Shown here in pieces: positions 35,947-45,255 of a stretch of 64,000 nt of DNA. The notes under the pieces are model-generated. The model ran no database searches. It saw only the letters and a program-made list of their open reading frames with translations, and had not been told where the DNA came from. The stretch covers positions 1 to 64,000 of the forward strand of contig NZ_VNKO01000008.1 in assembly GCF_008033445.1 (NCBI RefSeq), read 5' to 3'. Source of the DNA: Vulcaniibacterium gelatinicum (GTDB taxonomy: Bacteria; Pseudomonadota; Gammaproteobacteria; Xanthomonadales; Xanthomonadaceae). Position 1 is the first letter of the stretch; each line of letters starts with the position of its first letter. Made by a program: the position numbers and the translations under genes.

Positions 35947-36953
35947 GCGCCGTGCCGCCGCTGATGCCGACCGCCGCCCTGCCCCGCCTGCAGGTGGACT
36001 ACGTGGACGCGCCGCTGCCGGCGCTGCTGGCCGCGGACGACGTGCTGGCGGTGTTCGGCTTCGGCGCCGACGCGCCGCGCGCGTACGACCCGCGCTACCT
36101 GCGCGTGCCGCTGCGGCCGCACGGCCCGGCGCCGCTGGAGGTGTGGCGCGCGCAGGGCCCGGTGCGGCACGGCCGCGACGACGGGATCGCGTGGGCCGCC
36201 GATCCGGCGCTGCTGTTCGGCGCGCTGGAACCGGACGAGGGCGAGGACGGGATCGAGGCCGCCACCGAGGCCGCCTACGCGCGCCTGCGCGCGTTCTGCC
36301 GCGCGCAGGGCTACCCGCACCTGCTGCGCACCTGGAACTATCTCGACGCGATCACCGAAGGCGAGGGCGACCAGGAACGCTACCGGCGGTTCTGCGTCGG
36401 CCGCGCGCGCGGGCTGGGCGCGGTGGATCCTGGCACCCTGCCGGCGGCGACCGCGATCGGGCGCCGCGACGGCGTGCGCACGCTGCAGGTGTACTGGCTG
36501 GCCGCGCGCGTCCCCGGCACCGCGCTGGAGAACCCGCGCCAGCTCAGCGCCTGGCGCTACCCGCGCCAGTACGGGCCGCAGCCGCCGAGCTTCGCCCGCG
36601 CGATGCTGCCGCCGGCGGGCGCGGCGATGCCGCTGCTGATCTCGGGCACGGCGAGCGTGGTCGGGCACGAGTCGCGCCACCACGACTGCGTCGAGTCGCA
36701 GCTCGCCGAGACCTTCGCCAACTTCGACAGCCTGCTCGCCGCCGCGCGCGCGCGGTGCCCGGAGCTGCCGCCGCGCTTCGGCGCCGGCACCCGGCTGAAG
36801 GTGTACGTGCGCGACGCCGCGGCGCTGCCGCAGGTCGCCGCGGCGCTGCAGGCGCACCTCGACCCCGCGGTGCCGCGGCTGCTGCTGCACGCGGCGGTGT
36901 GCCGGCGCGAGCTGCGGGTCGAGATTGACGGCGTGCACGGCCCGGCGCCGTGA
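35943..36953 (+). CDS. xanB2: XanB2-like bifunctional chorismatase (3-/4-hydroxybenzoate forming)
   Basis: The 336-residue protein resembles the FkbO/Hyg5/XanB2 chorismatase family, often mis-named pteridine-dependent deoxygenase. Diagnostic segments are LRTWNYLDAITEGEGDQERY (about residues 122-141), RFCVGRARGL, PRQLSAWRYPRQYGPQPPSF and LLISGTASVVGHESRHHDC. XanB2 of Xanthomonas cuts chorismate to 3-hydroxybenzoate, the xanthomonadin starter, and 4-hydroxybenzoate, used for ubiquinone. Its place next to the ACP and a halogenase-like gene supports the starter-unit role. aroE lies 4 kb away. Base composition is as in the rest of the cluster. Confidence 0.9.
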   Translation: MSAVPPLMPTAALPRLQVDYVDAPLPALLAADDVLAVFGFGADAPRAYDPRYLRVPLRPHGPAPLEVWRAQGPVRHGRDDGIAWAADPALLFGALEPDEGEDGIEAATEAAYARLRAFCRAQGYPHLLRTWNYLDAITEGEGDQERYRRFCVGRARGLGAVDPGTLPAATAIGRRDGVRTLQVYWLAARVPGTALENPRQLSAWRYPRQYGPQPPSFARAMLPPAGAAMPLLISGTASVVGHESRHHDCVESQLAETFANFDSLLAAARARCPELPPRFGAGTRLKVYVRDAAALPQVAAALQAHLDPAVPRLLLHAAVCRRELRVEIDGVHGPAP

Positions 36954-36972
36954 GCGGACGCCCGCGCCGCGC

Positions 36973-37001
36973 TTGACCTGCCGCCGCCTGCGCCCCACTG
37001 T
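36973..37001 (+). promoter_or_regulatory. Candidate sigma-70 promoter for the small membrane protein
   Basis: TTGACC (36973-36978), a 17-bp spacer and CACTGT (36996-37001). It would give a leader of about 48 nt containing GGGGGA just upstream of the ATG at 37056. Confidence 0.45.
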
Positions 37002-37055
37002 GCGAGCCGCGCCGTCGCGCGCAGCCCTTCTCTACTCGCTTCCGGGGGAACCGCC

Positions 37056-37304
37056 ATGGGTCTGATCAGTCTGGTCTGGGGCATCGTCGCGATGCTGTGG
37101 ATGCTGCTCGCGCTGATCCCGCTGCTCGGCTGGGGCAACTGGTTCCTGATCCCGTTCGCCGCGGTCGGCGCGATCCTGGCCGCGATCGGGATCGCGATCA
37201 CCGCGCCGGACAAGCGGGCGCGCGCCAAGGCGGGCCTGCTGCTCAACGGCATCGTCATCGTGGTCGCGATCGTGCGCCTGAACCTGGGCGGCGGGATCAT
37301 CTGA
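37056..37304 (+). CDS. Small membrane protein of unknown function
   Basis: An 82-residue protein made of three hydrophobic stretches: ISLVWGIVAMLWMLLALIPLL, FLIPFAAVGAILAAIGIAIT and GLLLNGIVIVVAIVRLNLGG, with a short basic loop (APDKRARAKA). It has a clear GGGGGA Shine-Dalgarno sequence 6-8 bases upstream. I do not recognise the family. It overlaps the end of the convergent ABC ATPase gene by eight bases. Confidence 0.75.
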   Translation: MGLISLVWGIVAMLWMLLALIPLLGWGNWFLIPFAAVGAILAAIGIAITAPDKRARAKAGLLLNGIVIVVAIVRLNLGGGII

Positions 37305-38859
37305 CCGCGGGCAAGGCGCGCGCGGCGACCAGCGCGCGCGTGTGCGGGTGGCGCGGCCGCGCCAGCACCTCCGCGGTCGCGCCCTGTTCGACGATGCGCC
37401 CGGCCTCGAGCACCGCGATACGCTCGGCCACCGCCGCCGCAGCCGCCAGGTCGTGGGTCACGAACAGCAGCGCCAGGCCGCGTTCGCGCTTCAGGCGCGC
37501 CAGCAGCGCGAGCACGCCGGCGCGGTGGTGCGCATCCAGCGCCGACACCGCCTCGTCGCACAGCAGCAGCGCGGGTTCGGTGGCCAGCGCGCGCGCGATC
37601 GCCACCCGCTGGCACTGGCCGCCGCTGAGCTGGTGCGGGTAACGCTCGAGCAGGGCCGGCTCCAGTCCCACCGCCTGCAGCAGCGCCGCGGCCCGCGCGC
37701 GGCGCGCGGCGGCATCGCCCAGGCCGTGGATGCGCAGCGGCTCGGCCACCAGTTCGGCCACGCGCAGGCGCGGATCGAGCGAGGCCACCGGATCCTGGAA
37801 CACCACGCCGATGCGCGCGCGCAACCGGCGCAGGGCGCGCGCGGGCAGCGCGGTGAGCTCCTGCCCGTCCAGCCACACCCGCCCCTGCGCGCCGCGCAGC
37901 AGACGCAGCAGCGTGCGCCCGAGCGTGCTCTTGCCGCTGCCGCTCTCGCCGACCAGGGCCAGGCCCTCGCCGCGGCGCAGCGCCAGGTCCACGCCGGCCA
38001 GCGCCTCGCGCCGCGCGCGCGGGTAGCGCACGCGCAGGCCTTCGCCGCGCAGCAGCACCGGCGCGGGATCCGTGCGTTCCGGGGCCGGCACCGGCGCGAG
38101 CCGGTCGGCGGCGAGCAACTCGCGCGTGTACGCGTGCGCCGGCGCGGCGAACACCGCGTGCGTGGCGCCAGCCTCGACCACCTCGCCGCGCCGCAGCACC
38201 AGCAGGCGCTGCGCGTACGCGCCCACCAGCGGCAGGTCGTGGCTGATCAGCAGCAGGCCCAGGCCGTGCTCGCGGCGCAAGCCGTCGAGCAGCTCCAGCA
38301 GGTCGCGGGCGATGCGCGCATCCAGCGCCGAGGTCGGTTCGTCCGCGATCAGCACCTGCGCGCGCGTGGCCAGCGCCAGCGCGATCGCGATGCGCTGGCG
38401 CTGGCCGCCGGAGAACTGGTGCGGATGCCGCGCCAGCGCCGCCTCGGGTTCGGGCAGCTGCACCCGGGCGAGCAGGGCCGCGGCTTCGCGCCGCGCCGCC
38501 GCACGCGGCAGGCCGTGGCGCACGCGCAGGGTCTCGACCAGTTGCGCGCCGACCGTGCGCAGCGGATGCAGGCTGGCGAGCGGATCCTGCGGCACCCACG
38601 CCAGCAGGCGGCCGCGCAGCGCCGCATGCGCACGCGCGCCCGGCGCGAATTCGCCGCCGTCGGTTGCCAGCGTGCCCTGCGCGCGCAGCGCCGGCGGCAG
38701 CAGGCCGAGCAGCGCCAGCGCGGTCAGGCTCTTGCCGCTGCCGCTCTCGCCGACCAGACCCACGCATTCGCCGCGGTGCAGGGCGAGGTCGAGCGGGCCG
38801 AGCAGGGTGCGCGATCCCGCCTCCACCCGCAGCCCGTGCATCGCCAGCAGCGCGCTCAC
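37297..38859 (-). CDS. Peptide ABC transporter ATPase, two fused nucleotide-binding domains (YejF/DppDF type)
   Basis: The 520-residue protein has two complete ABC domains. Domain 1 (to about 250): Walker A GESGSGKSLTAL, Q-loop WVPQDPLASL, signature FSGGQRQRIAIA and Walker B LIADEPTSAL. Domain 2 (about 265-520): GESGSGKSTLGRTL, FQDPVASLDPR, LSGGQCQRVAIA and LLCDEAVSALDA, where Asp-Glu is followed by Ala instead of the usual Pro. It powers an oligopeptide or microcin-C-like importer. The GTG at 38859 overlaps the permease stop (GTGA). Confidence 0.9.
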   Translation of the reverse strand: MSALLAMHGLRVEAGSRTLLGPLDLALHRGECVGLVGESGSGKSLTALALLGLLPPALRAQGTLATDGGEFAPGARAHAALRGRLLAWVPQDPLASLHPLRTVGAQLVETLRVRHGLPRAAARREAAALLARVQLPEPEAALARHPHQFSGGQRQRIAIALALATRAQVLIADEPTSALDARIARDLLELLDGLRREHGLGLLLISHDLPLVGAYAQRLLVLRRGEVVEAGATHAVFAAPAHAYTRELLAADRLAPVPAPERTDPAPVLLRGEGLRVRYPRARREALAGVDLALRRGEGLALVGESGSGKSTLGRTLLRLLRGAQGRVWLDGQELTALPARALRRLRARIGVVFQDPVASLDPRLRVAELVAEPLRIHGLGDAAARRARAAALLQAVGLEPALLERYPHQLSGGQCQRVAIARALATEPALLLCDEAVSALDAHHRAGVLALLARLKRERGLALLFVTHDLAAAAAVAERIAVLEAGRIVEQGATAEVLARPRHPHTRALVAARALPAVR

Positions 38860-39701
38860 GCCGCGGCCTCCTCGTGCCCGCCGCGCACGTCGAGCCAGTC
38901 GCGCAGGGCATCGCCCAGGAACTGGAACGCGGCCAGCGTGGCCACCAGGAACGCGGCCGGGAACAGCAGCGTCCACGGCGCCGAATCGAGCTCCTGCACG
39001 CCTTCGGCCAGCAGCGTGCCCCAGCTCGCCGAAGGTTCGTCCAGCGACAGCCCGAGGAAGCCGAGGAAGCTCTCGACCAGGATCGCCTGCGGCAGGATCA
39101 GGCCGAGCGAGACCAGCGCCAGCGGCAGCAGGTTCGGCAGCACGTGCCAGCGCAGGCGCTGGTCGAAGCGCGCGCCGGCGGCGTGCGCGGCGAGCAGGAA
39201 CGGCGCCTCGCGCAGGCGCGCGGCCTCGGCGCGCATCACCCGCGCCAGGTCCATCCACACGTAACCGCCGATCGCCGCCAGCAGCAGCCCGGGCGAGCGT
39301 TCGAACAGGGTCAGCAGCAGGATCACCAGCAGCAGGAACGGCAGCGCGCCGGCCACGTCGAGCACGCGCACCATCGCCCGTTCGACCCGTCCGCCGGCCA
39401 GGCCCGCGACCGCGCCCCAGGTCAGCCCCAGCGCCAGCGCGACCACGCTCGCCAGCAGGCCGATGGTCAGCGACAGCCGTCCGCCGGCGAGCGTGCGCGC
39501 GAGCACGTCGCGGCCGATCGCGTCGGTGCCGAACCAGTGCCCGGCCGTGCCCGGCGGCACCGACAGCGCGGTCCAGTCCGGCGTGTGCGGGTCGAAGCGC
39601 AGCGCCAGCGGCCCCAGCCAGCACAGCAGCGCCAGCGCGGCGAGCAGCGCCAGGCAGGCGCGCGCCAGCGGCGGCAGGGAACGGAGGCGTGGCGCGGACA
39701 T
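38856..39701 (-). CDS. Peptide ABC transporter permease (DppC/YejE type)
   Basis: A 281-residue permease with six membrane helices. HWFGTDAIGRDVLARTLAGG is the DppC-type entry segment, and the EAA loop reads MRAEAARLREAPFLLAAHAAGA. The end FLGDALRDWLD is family-typical. Importers of this class normally need a second permease (DppB) and a binding protein; neither is next to it, because hemB is divergent 57 bp upstream. The partners may be elsewhere or lost. The start follows TAAGAT by seven bases. Confidence 0.9.
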   Translation of the reverse strand: MSAPRLRSLPPLARACLALLAALALLCWLGPLALRFDPHTPDWTALSVPPGTAGHWFGTDAIGRDVLARTLAGGRLSLTIGLLASVVALALGLTWGAVAGLAGGRVERAMVRVLDVAGALPFLLLVILLLTLFERSPGLLLAAIGGYVWMDLARVMRAEAARLREAPFLLAAHAAGARFDQRLRWHVLPNLLPLALVSLGLILPQAILVESFLGFLGLSLDEPSASWGTLLAEGVQELDSAPWTLLFPAAFLVATLAAFQFLGDALRDWLDVRGGHEEAAA

Positions 39702-39708
39702 GCGTTCG

Positions 39709-39714
39709 ATCTTA
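39709..39714 (-). promoter_or_regulatory. -10 box TAAGAT of the ABC permease gene, leaderless type
   Basis: Minus-strand TAAGAT-CGAACGC-ATG. It is back to back with the hemB promoter, the two boxes being about 33 bp apart. Confidence 0.45.
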
Positions 39715-39746
39715 GGGCACGGCCGGCCCGGGTCCGGCCCCGGGCG

Positions 39747-40751
<1,005 letters not shown>

Positions 40752-40779
40752 CCGGATACACAGCCCTGGGAGAACGGCG

Positions 40780-41625
40780 ATGAGCAAGCACTACGCGGTC
40801 TTCGGCCACCCCGTCGCGCACTCGCTGTCGCCGCGGATCCATGCCGCCTTCGGCCGCCAGACCGGGATCGCGGTGGACTACCGCGCGGTGGACGTCGAGC
40901 CCGGGCACTTCGCCCAGGCGCTGGCCGATTTCGCCGCGCACGGCGGCGCCGGCGCCAACGTCACCCTGCCGCTGAAGCTGATCGCCTTCGAGCTGTGCGA
41001 CGACGTCACCGAGCGCGCGCGCCGCGCCGGCGCGGTCAACACCCTGATCCGCAACGGCGACGCCTGGCACGGCGACAACACCGACGGCGTGGGCCTGGTG
41101 CGCGACCTGACCGCGCGCCACGGGCTCGATCTGCGCGCGCGCCGCACCCTGCTGCTCGGCGCCGGCGGCGCCGCGCGCGGGGTGGCCCCGGCGCTGCTCG
41201 ACGCCGGCATCTCCGAGCTGTACGTGGTCAACCGCACCGCCGCGCGCGCCGACGCGCTGGCCGACGCGCTCGGCGAGCCCGGCCGGGTGCATCCGCGCTA
41301 CCTGGACGACCTGCGCGCGCTGGGCGAGTTCGACCTGATCGTCAACGCCACCTCGGCCGGGCGCGAGGGCGGGCTGGCGGCGGCGCTGCCGCATTCGCTG
41401 GTCGGCCGCCGCACCGCGGCGGTGGACCTGAACTATGGCGAGGCCGCGATCCCGTTCCTGGCCTGGGCGCGCGCGGCCGGCTGCCACGACGTGGTGGACG
41501 GGCTGGGCATGCTGGTCGAGCAGGCGGCCGAGAGCTTCGCCCGCTGGCACGGGGTGCGCCCGGACACCGACGCGGTCTACGCGGAGCTGCGCGAGCGCGA
41601 CGCGGTGCTGGTCACGGCGGACTGA
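40780..41625 (+). CDS. aroE: Shikimate dehydrogenase
   Basis: AroE reduces 3-dehydroshikimate to shikimate with NADPH on the way to chorismate. The 281 residues include the substrate site [24 protein letters not shown] with the catalytic Lys, [22 protein letters not shown] (catalytic Asp), the NADP-binding [19 protein letters not shown] and [19 protein letters not shown] Shine-Dalgarno sequence lies six bases upstream, in contrast to hemB. Its product pathway feeds the XanB2-like enzyme. It overlaps the convergent carbonic anhydrase gene by 14 bases. Confidence 0.96.
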   Translation: MSKHYAVFGHPVAHSLSPRIHAAFGRQTGIAVDYRAVDVEPGHFAQALADFAAHGGAGANVTLPLKLIAFELCDDVTERARRAGAVNTLIRNGDAWHGDNTDGVGLVRDLTARHGLDLRARRTLLLGAGGAARGVAPALLDAGISELYVVNRTAARADALADALGEPGRVHPRYLDDLRALGEFDLIVNATSAGREGGLAAALPHSLVGRRTAAVDLNYGEAAIPFLAWARAAGCHDVVDGLGMLVEQAAESFARWHGVRPDTDAVYAELRERDAVLVTAD

Positions 41626-42154
41626 CGGCCAGGTATTCGTCCTTCAGGCGGACGTAGTGGCGGGCGCTGTAGTACAGCGCCTCGATTTCGGCGTCGGAGA
41701 GCATCCGCACCTTCTTCGCGGGGTTGCCGAGCCACAGTTCGCCTTCGCCGACGGTCTTGCCGGGGGCGATCAGGGCCCCGGCGCCGACGAAGCCGTGCTT
41801 CTTCACCACCGCGCCGTCGAGCACGACCGCGCCCATGCCGATCAGGACCGCATCCTCGATGGTGCAGGCGTGGATGATGGCCTTGTGGCCGATGGTGACG
41901 TCGGCGCCGATGCGGGTGGCGAAGCCGCCGAGCCTGGCATGGGGGCCGTCGTGGCTGACGTGGACGACGGTGCCGTCCTGGAGGTTGGTGCGGGCGCCGA
42001 TGCGGATGAAGTTGACGTCGCCGCGGATCACGGTGCCGGGCCAGACCGAGACGTCGTCGCCAAGGACCACGTCGCCGATCACGCTCGCGGCGGGATCCAC
42101 GTACACGCGCGCACCGAGGCTCGGCAGCACGTTGCGGTAGGGGCGCAGGTTCAT
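41612..42154 (-). CDS. Gamma-carbonic anhydrase family protein (YrdA-like)
   Basis: A 180-residue left-handed beta-helix protein with hexapeptide repeats ([34 protein letters not shown]). The three zinc-binding histidines are present in the contexts [21 protein letters not shown]. Family members bind zinc as trimers; true carbonic anhydrase activity is proven in only a few, and YrdA itself is not clearly active. The C-terminal helix ([20 protein letters not shown]) is typical. The ATG follows TAGAAT by six bases. Confidence 0.93.
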   Translation of the reverse strand: MNLRPYRNVLPSLGARVYVDPAASVIGDVVLGDDVSVWPGTVIRGDVNFIRIGARTNLQDGTVVHVSHDGPHARLGGFATRIGADVTIGHKAIIHACTIEDAVLIGMGAVVLDGAVVKKHGFVGAGALIAPGKTVGEGELWLGNPAKKVRMLSDAEIEALYYSARHYVRLKDEYLAVSPP

Positions 42155-42160
42155 CCGCGC

Positions 42161-42166
42161 ATTCTA
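42161..42166 (-). promoter_or_regulatory. -10 box TAGAAT of the gamma-CA gene, leaderless type
   Basis: Minus-strand TAGAAT-GCGCGG-ATG. Confidence 0.5.
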
Positions 42167-42236
42167 GCGGTCGGGGGTGGCCAGGATCGGGCAAGGGAAG
42201 CGCATCACGGGCCGGCGCCCCACATCGTTCGTGCAT

Positions 42237-42269
42237 GCGCCCCCCCCGCACACCGGACCCGGGCCGACG
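42237..42269 (+). repeat. Fragment of the dispersed repeat (end module only)
   Basis: About 33 bases (CCCCCCGCACACCGGACCCG and flanks) match the outer end of the repeat copies at 33093 and 44000. It sits between the divergent gamma-CA and aldehyde dehydrogenase genes and lacks the stem-loops. Confidence 0.75.
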
Positions 42270-42282
42270 AAAACTCCCGCAC

Positions 42283-42288
42283 TACACT
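42283..42288 (+). promoter_or_regulatory. -10 box TACACT of the aldehyde dehydrogenase gene, leaderless type
   Basis: TACACT-GCGCAC-ATG; this spacing selects the ATG at 42295 over 42235 and 42307. Confidence 0.45.
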
Positions 42289-42294
42289 GCGCAC

Positions 42295-43728
42295 ATGACT
42301 GCACACATGCACAGCCCCGACGACACCCCGCTGTCCGAACTGCGCCCGACCTTCGACCGCCTGCGCGCGGCCTGGCAGGCGCAGCGGCCCGACCTGGCGC
42401 AGCGCCGTGCCGACCTGCAACGCCTGCGCGCGGCCTTCACCCGCCGCGTGCCGGAGATGGATGCCGCCATCCGCGCCGACTTCGGCCATCGCCCCGAACA
42501 CGAGAACCTGCTCTCGGAAGCGTTCGTCACCCTCGCCGAGATCGACCACACCCTGCGCCACCTGCGCCGCTGGGCGCGGCCGCGGCGCGCGGCGGTGGGC
42601 TGGAAACTGTGGCCGGCGCGCGCCCAGGTGCGCCCCGTCCCGGTGGGCGTGGTCGGCATCATCAGCCCCTGGAACTACCCCGTGAACCTCGCCCTGGTGC
42701 CGCTGGTCTCCGCCATCGCCGCCGGCAACCACGTCTACCTCAAGCCTTCCGAACACACCCCGCGCACCTCGCGATGGCTGCGCGCCCTGCTCGCCGACGT
42801 GTTCCCGCCCGAACGCGTCGCGGTCGCCCTCGGCGGCGCCGACGTGGGCGCCGCGTTCGCGGCGCTGCCGTTCGACCACCTGCTGTTCACCGGCAGCACC
42901 GCCGTCGGGCGCAAGGTGATGGCGGCGGCGGCGCCGAACCTCACCCCGGTCACGCTCGAACTCGGCGGCAAGGCCCCGGCGCTGGTCGCGCCCGATTTCC
43001 CGCTCGCCCTGGCCGCATCGCGCATCGCCAGCGGCAAGTGGTTCAACGCCGGGCAGACCTGCATCGGCGTGGACTACGCGCTGGTGGACCAGGCGCGCTA
43101 CGACGCGTTCGTGGACGCGCTGCGCGCGGAAGTGGCTCGGCGCTTCGGCGACCTGGCCGAGGCGGGGCACTACGCGCGGATCATCAACGACGCGCAGTTC
43201 GCGCGCCTGGAAGGGCATGTGCAGGATGCGCGGGCGCGCGGCTGCACGGTGGTCGAGCTGGCCCCGGTCGCGCCGGAACGGGCGCGGCGCGAGCGGTTGT
43301 TCCCGCCGACGCTGGTGCTCGATCCGCCGGACGAGGCGGAAGTGATGCAGCAGGAGATCTTCGGCCCGATCCTGCCGGTGCTGCGTTACCGGACGCTGGA
43401 CGAGGCGATCGGCTACATCGCCGCGCGCGATCGGCCGCTGGCGCTGTATCCGTTCACGAACGAACGCCCGACGCTGGAACGGATCCTGTCGCACGTGGTC
43501 GCCGGCGGGGTGTGCGTGAACGACACGCTGTTCCATTTCGCGGTGCACGCGCTGCCGTTCGGCGGCGTCGGCCCGAGCGGGATGGGCGCGATCCACGGCA
43601 AGGCCGGCTTCGACACCTTCAGCAAGCTGCTGCCGGTCTTCCGCCAGGCACGCTGGACCGCCGGCGACCTGCTGCACCCGCCCTACCACGGCATCACCGA
43701 CCGCCTGATCCGCTGGCTCGCGCGTTGA
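42295..43728 (+). CDS. NAD(P)-dependent aldehyde dehydrogenase, coniferyl-aldehyde type
   Basis: The 477-residue protein has the class-3-like, C-terminally membrane-directed form: GVVGIISPWNYPVNLALVPL, GNHVYLKPSEHTPRTS, FTGSTAVGRKVM, the catalytic Glu in TLELGGKAPALV and Cys in NAGQTCIGVDY, and QQEIFGPILPVL. It matches coniferyl aldehyde/fatty aldehyde dehydrogenases and probably oxidises aromatic or long-chain aldehydes. A link to pigment chemistry is possible but unproven. It is monocistronic; a repeat element follows. Confidence 0.93.
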   Translation: MTAHMHSPDDTPLSELRPTFDRLRAAWQAQRPDLAQRRADLQRLRAAFTRRVPEMDAAIRADFGHRPEHENLLSEAFVTLAEIDHTLRHLRRWARPRRAAVGWKLWPARAQVRPVPVGVVGIISPWNYPVNLALVPLVSAIAAGNHVYLKPSEHTPRTSRWLRALLADVFPPERVAVALGGADVGAAFAALPFDHLLFTGSTAVGRKVMAAAAPNLTPVTLELGGKAPALVAPDFPLALAASRIASGKWFNAGQTCIGVDYALVDQARYDAFVDALRAEVARRFGDLAEAGHYARIINDAQFARLEGHVQDARARGCTVVELAPVAPERARRERLFPPTLVLDPPDEAEVMQQEIFGPILPVLRYRTLDEAIGYIAARDRPLALYPFTNERPTLERILSHVVAGGVCVNDTLFHFAVHALPFGGVGPSGMGAIHGKAGFDTFSKLLPVFRQARWTAGDLLHPPYHGITDRLIRWLAR

Positions 43729-43753
43729 GGCTTGGCATGCCGCGCGCGTGTGG

Positions 43754-44000
43754 CGTGTGCGTGTGTCGGTTGCTTCGGGCGGGGGCGCCGGTATGCCTGG
43801 GGGATCTGTGTGCCAAAGCTTCGTGCGCCCCATGTGCAGTTGCCGTTGCTCTCACAGCAAGCGCCGAGACCTCACCCGAGGGTTCGGTGTGCGGGGGGTG
43901 TCGCGTCGAGCGCGCCAGGGATGGCGCGCGCGCGAGTCAGGGCACGACGCCCTGGCCGAGCGAAAAGCGACCCCCCCCGCGCACCGGACCCGGGCCGACC
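43754..44000 (+). repeat. Dispersed modular repeat, copy 2
   Basis: This fills most of the 370-bp gap before xthA and matches the reverse complement of copy 1 with one arm of the 22-bp inverted repeat deleted. Module C is kept with compensating changes: the first stem is GCGCGCCA/TGGCGCGC (43910-43929) where copy 1 has CCGGCCAT/ATGGCCGG, and the second stem is GTCAGGGC/GCCCTGGC (43936-43956) with a wobble pair. Confidence 0.9.
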
Positions 44001-44083
44001 GTCTCGCCCGCTGCATCCTCCATAGAACCTCCCGCAACGTCGCCGAACCAGCATCGCCATCGGCCCACCCCGCACCAACCCAC

Positions 44084-44089
44084 TACACT
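44084..44089 (+). promoter_or_regulatory. -10 box TACACT of xthA, leaderless type
   Basis: TACACT-CCCGCCC-ATG. The dispersed repeat ends about 80 bp upstream. Confidence 0.45.
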
Positions 44090-44096
44090 CCCGCCC

Positions 44097-44882
44097 ATGA
44101 AAATCGCCAGCTGGAACGTCAACTCGCTCAACGTGCGCCTGCCGCACCTCACCCGCTGGCTGCAGGAATTCGCGCCCGACGTGGTCGCGCTGCAGGAGAC
44201 CAAGCTCGAGGACGCGCGCTTCCCCGACGACGCCCTGGCCGCGCTCGGCTACCGCAGCGTGTTCGCCGGACAGAAGACCTACAACGGCGTCGCCATCCTC
44301 GCCCGCACCCCGCCGCAGGACATCCTCGCCGCGATCCCCGGCTTCGAGGACCCGCAAAAACGCGTGCTCGCCGCCACCCTCGGCGAACCCGGCTCACCGC
44401 AGGCGCTGCGCATCGTCAACCTGTACGTGGTCAACGGCGAGGCCGTCGGCAGCGACAAGTACGCCTACAAGCTGCGCTGGCTCGCGGCCGTGCGCGACTG
44501 GCTGCAGGAGGAACTGCGCGCGCACCCGCGCCTGGTGGTGCTGGGCGACTTCAACATCGCCCCCGACGACCGCGACGTGCACGACCCCAAGCGCTGGCGC
44601 GAGAAGGTGTTGTGTTCCACCCCCGAACGCGAGGCGCTGCGCGCCCTGCTCGCGCTCGGCCTGCACGACAGCTTCCGCCTGCACCACCAGGACGGCGGCC
44701 ACTACAGCTGGTGGGACTACCGCCTGGCCGCGTTCGAACGCGGCTGGGGCCTGCGCATCGACCTCGCCCTGGTCAGCGACGCCCTGCGCGCGCAGTGCGT
44801 GGCCGCGGGCATCGACCTCGCCCCGCGCACCTGGGAACGGCCCAGCGACCACACCCCGGTCTGGCTCGAACTCGCGTCCTGA
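44097..44882 (+). CDS. xthA: Exodeoxyribonuclease III
   Basis: A 261-residue AP endonuclease/3'-5' exonuclease of base-excision repair. Visible family motifs: MKIASWNVNSLNVRLPHL, VVALQETKLED (metal-binding Glu), NGVAILARTPP, VVLGDFNIAPDDRDV (catalytic Asp and Asn), HYSWWDYRLAAFERGWGLRI and the terminal SDHTPVWLEL with the catalytic His. The start is set by the MKI consensus N-terminus and the TACACT box seven bases upstream. Confidence 0.97.
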   Translation: MKIASWNVNSLNVRLPHLTRWLQEFAPDVVALQETKLEDARFPDDALAALGYRSVFAGQKTYNGVAILARTPPQDILAAIPGFEDPQKRVLAATLGEPGSPQALRIVNLYVVNGEAVGSDKYAYKLRWLAAVRDWLQEELRAHPRLVVLGDFNIAPDDRDVHDPKRWREKVLCSTPEREALRALLALGLHDSFRLHHQDGGHYSWWDYRLAAFERGWGLRIDLALVSDALRAQCVAAGIDLAPRTWERPSDHTPVWLELAS

Positions 44883-44898
44883 CCCGCCGCGCCGGGCG

Positions 44899-45165
44899 TC
44901 AGCGCGGCCTGCCGCGCCGGAACAGATTGACCACCGCCAGCAGCACGATCGCGCCGATCAGGGCGGTGACGAAAAAGCCGAGCATGCCTCCGCCCAGGCT
45001 GAGACCCACTCTCGGCAACAGCCAGCCGCCGATCACCCCGCCGAGCACGCCGACGACCACGTTCAGCACGATGCCCTGCTGGGCATCGGTCTTCATGATC
45101 AGGCTGGCGAGCCAGCCGACGATGCCGCCGACCACCAACCAGATGATCAGACTCATGAAATCCAT
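44899..45165 (-). CDS. GlsB/YeaQ/YmgE family stress-associated membrane protein
   Basis: An 88-residue protein with three membrane segments: IIWLVVGGIVGWLASLIM, VLNVVVGVLGGVIGGWLL and FFVTALIGAIVLLAVVNLF, with GIVLNVVVGVLGG as the family core. It is a transglycosylase-associated/GlsB-type protein linked to envelope stress, biochemical role unknown. A GAGGAG Shine-Dalgarno sequence lies eight bases upstream, so the gene is not of the leaderless kind. Confidence 0.9.
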   Translation of the reverse strand: MDFMSLIIWLVVGGIVGWLASLIMKTDAQQGIVLNVVVGVLGGVIGGWLLPRVGLSLGGGMLGFFVTALIGAIVLLAVVNLFRRGRPR

Positions 45166-45255
45166 GTGCAGACTCCTCGACTGGAACTCGGCGCCAGTCT
45201 GAGCGTCAAGTCGTGATGACGGCGTCAGGGCAGGATCGCCGGCCGCGGCCCTGCG

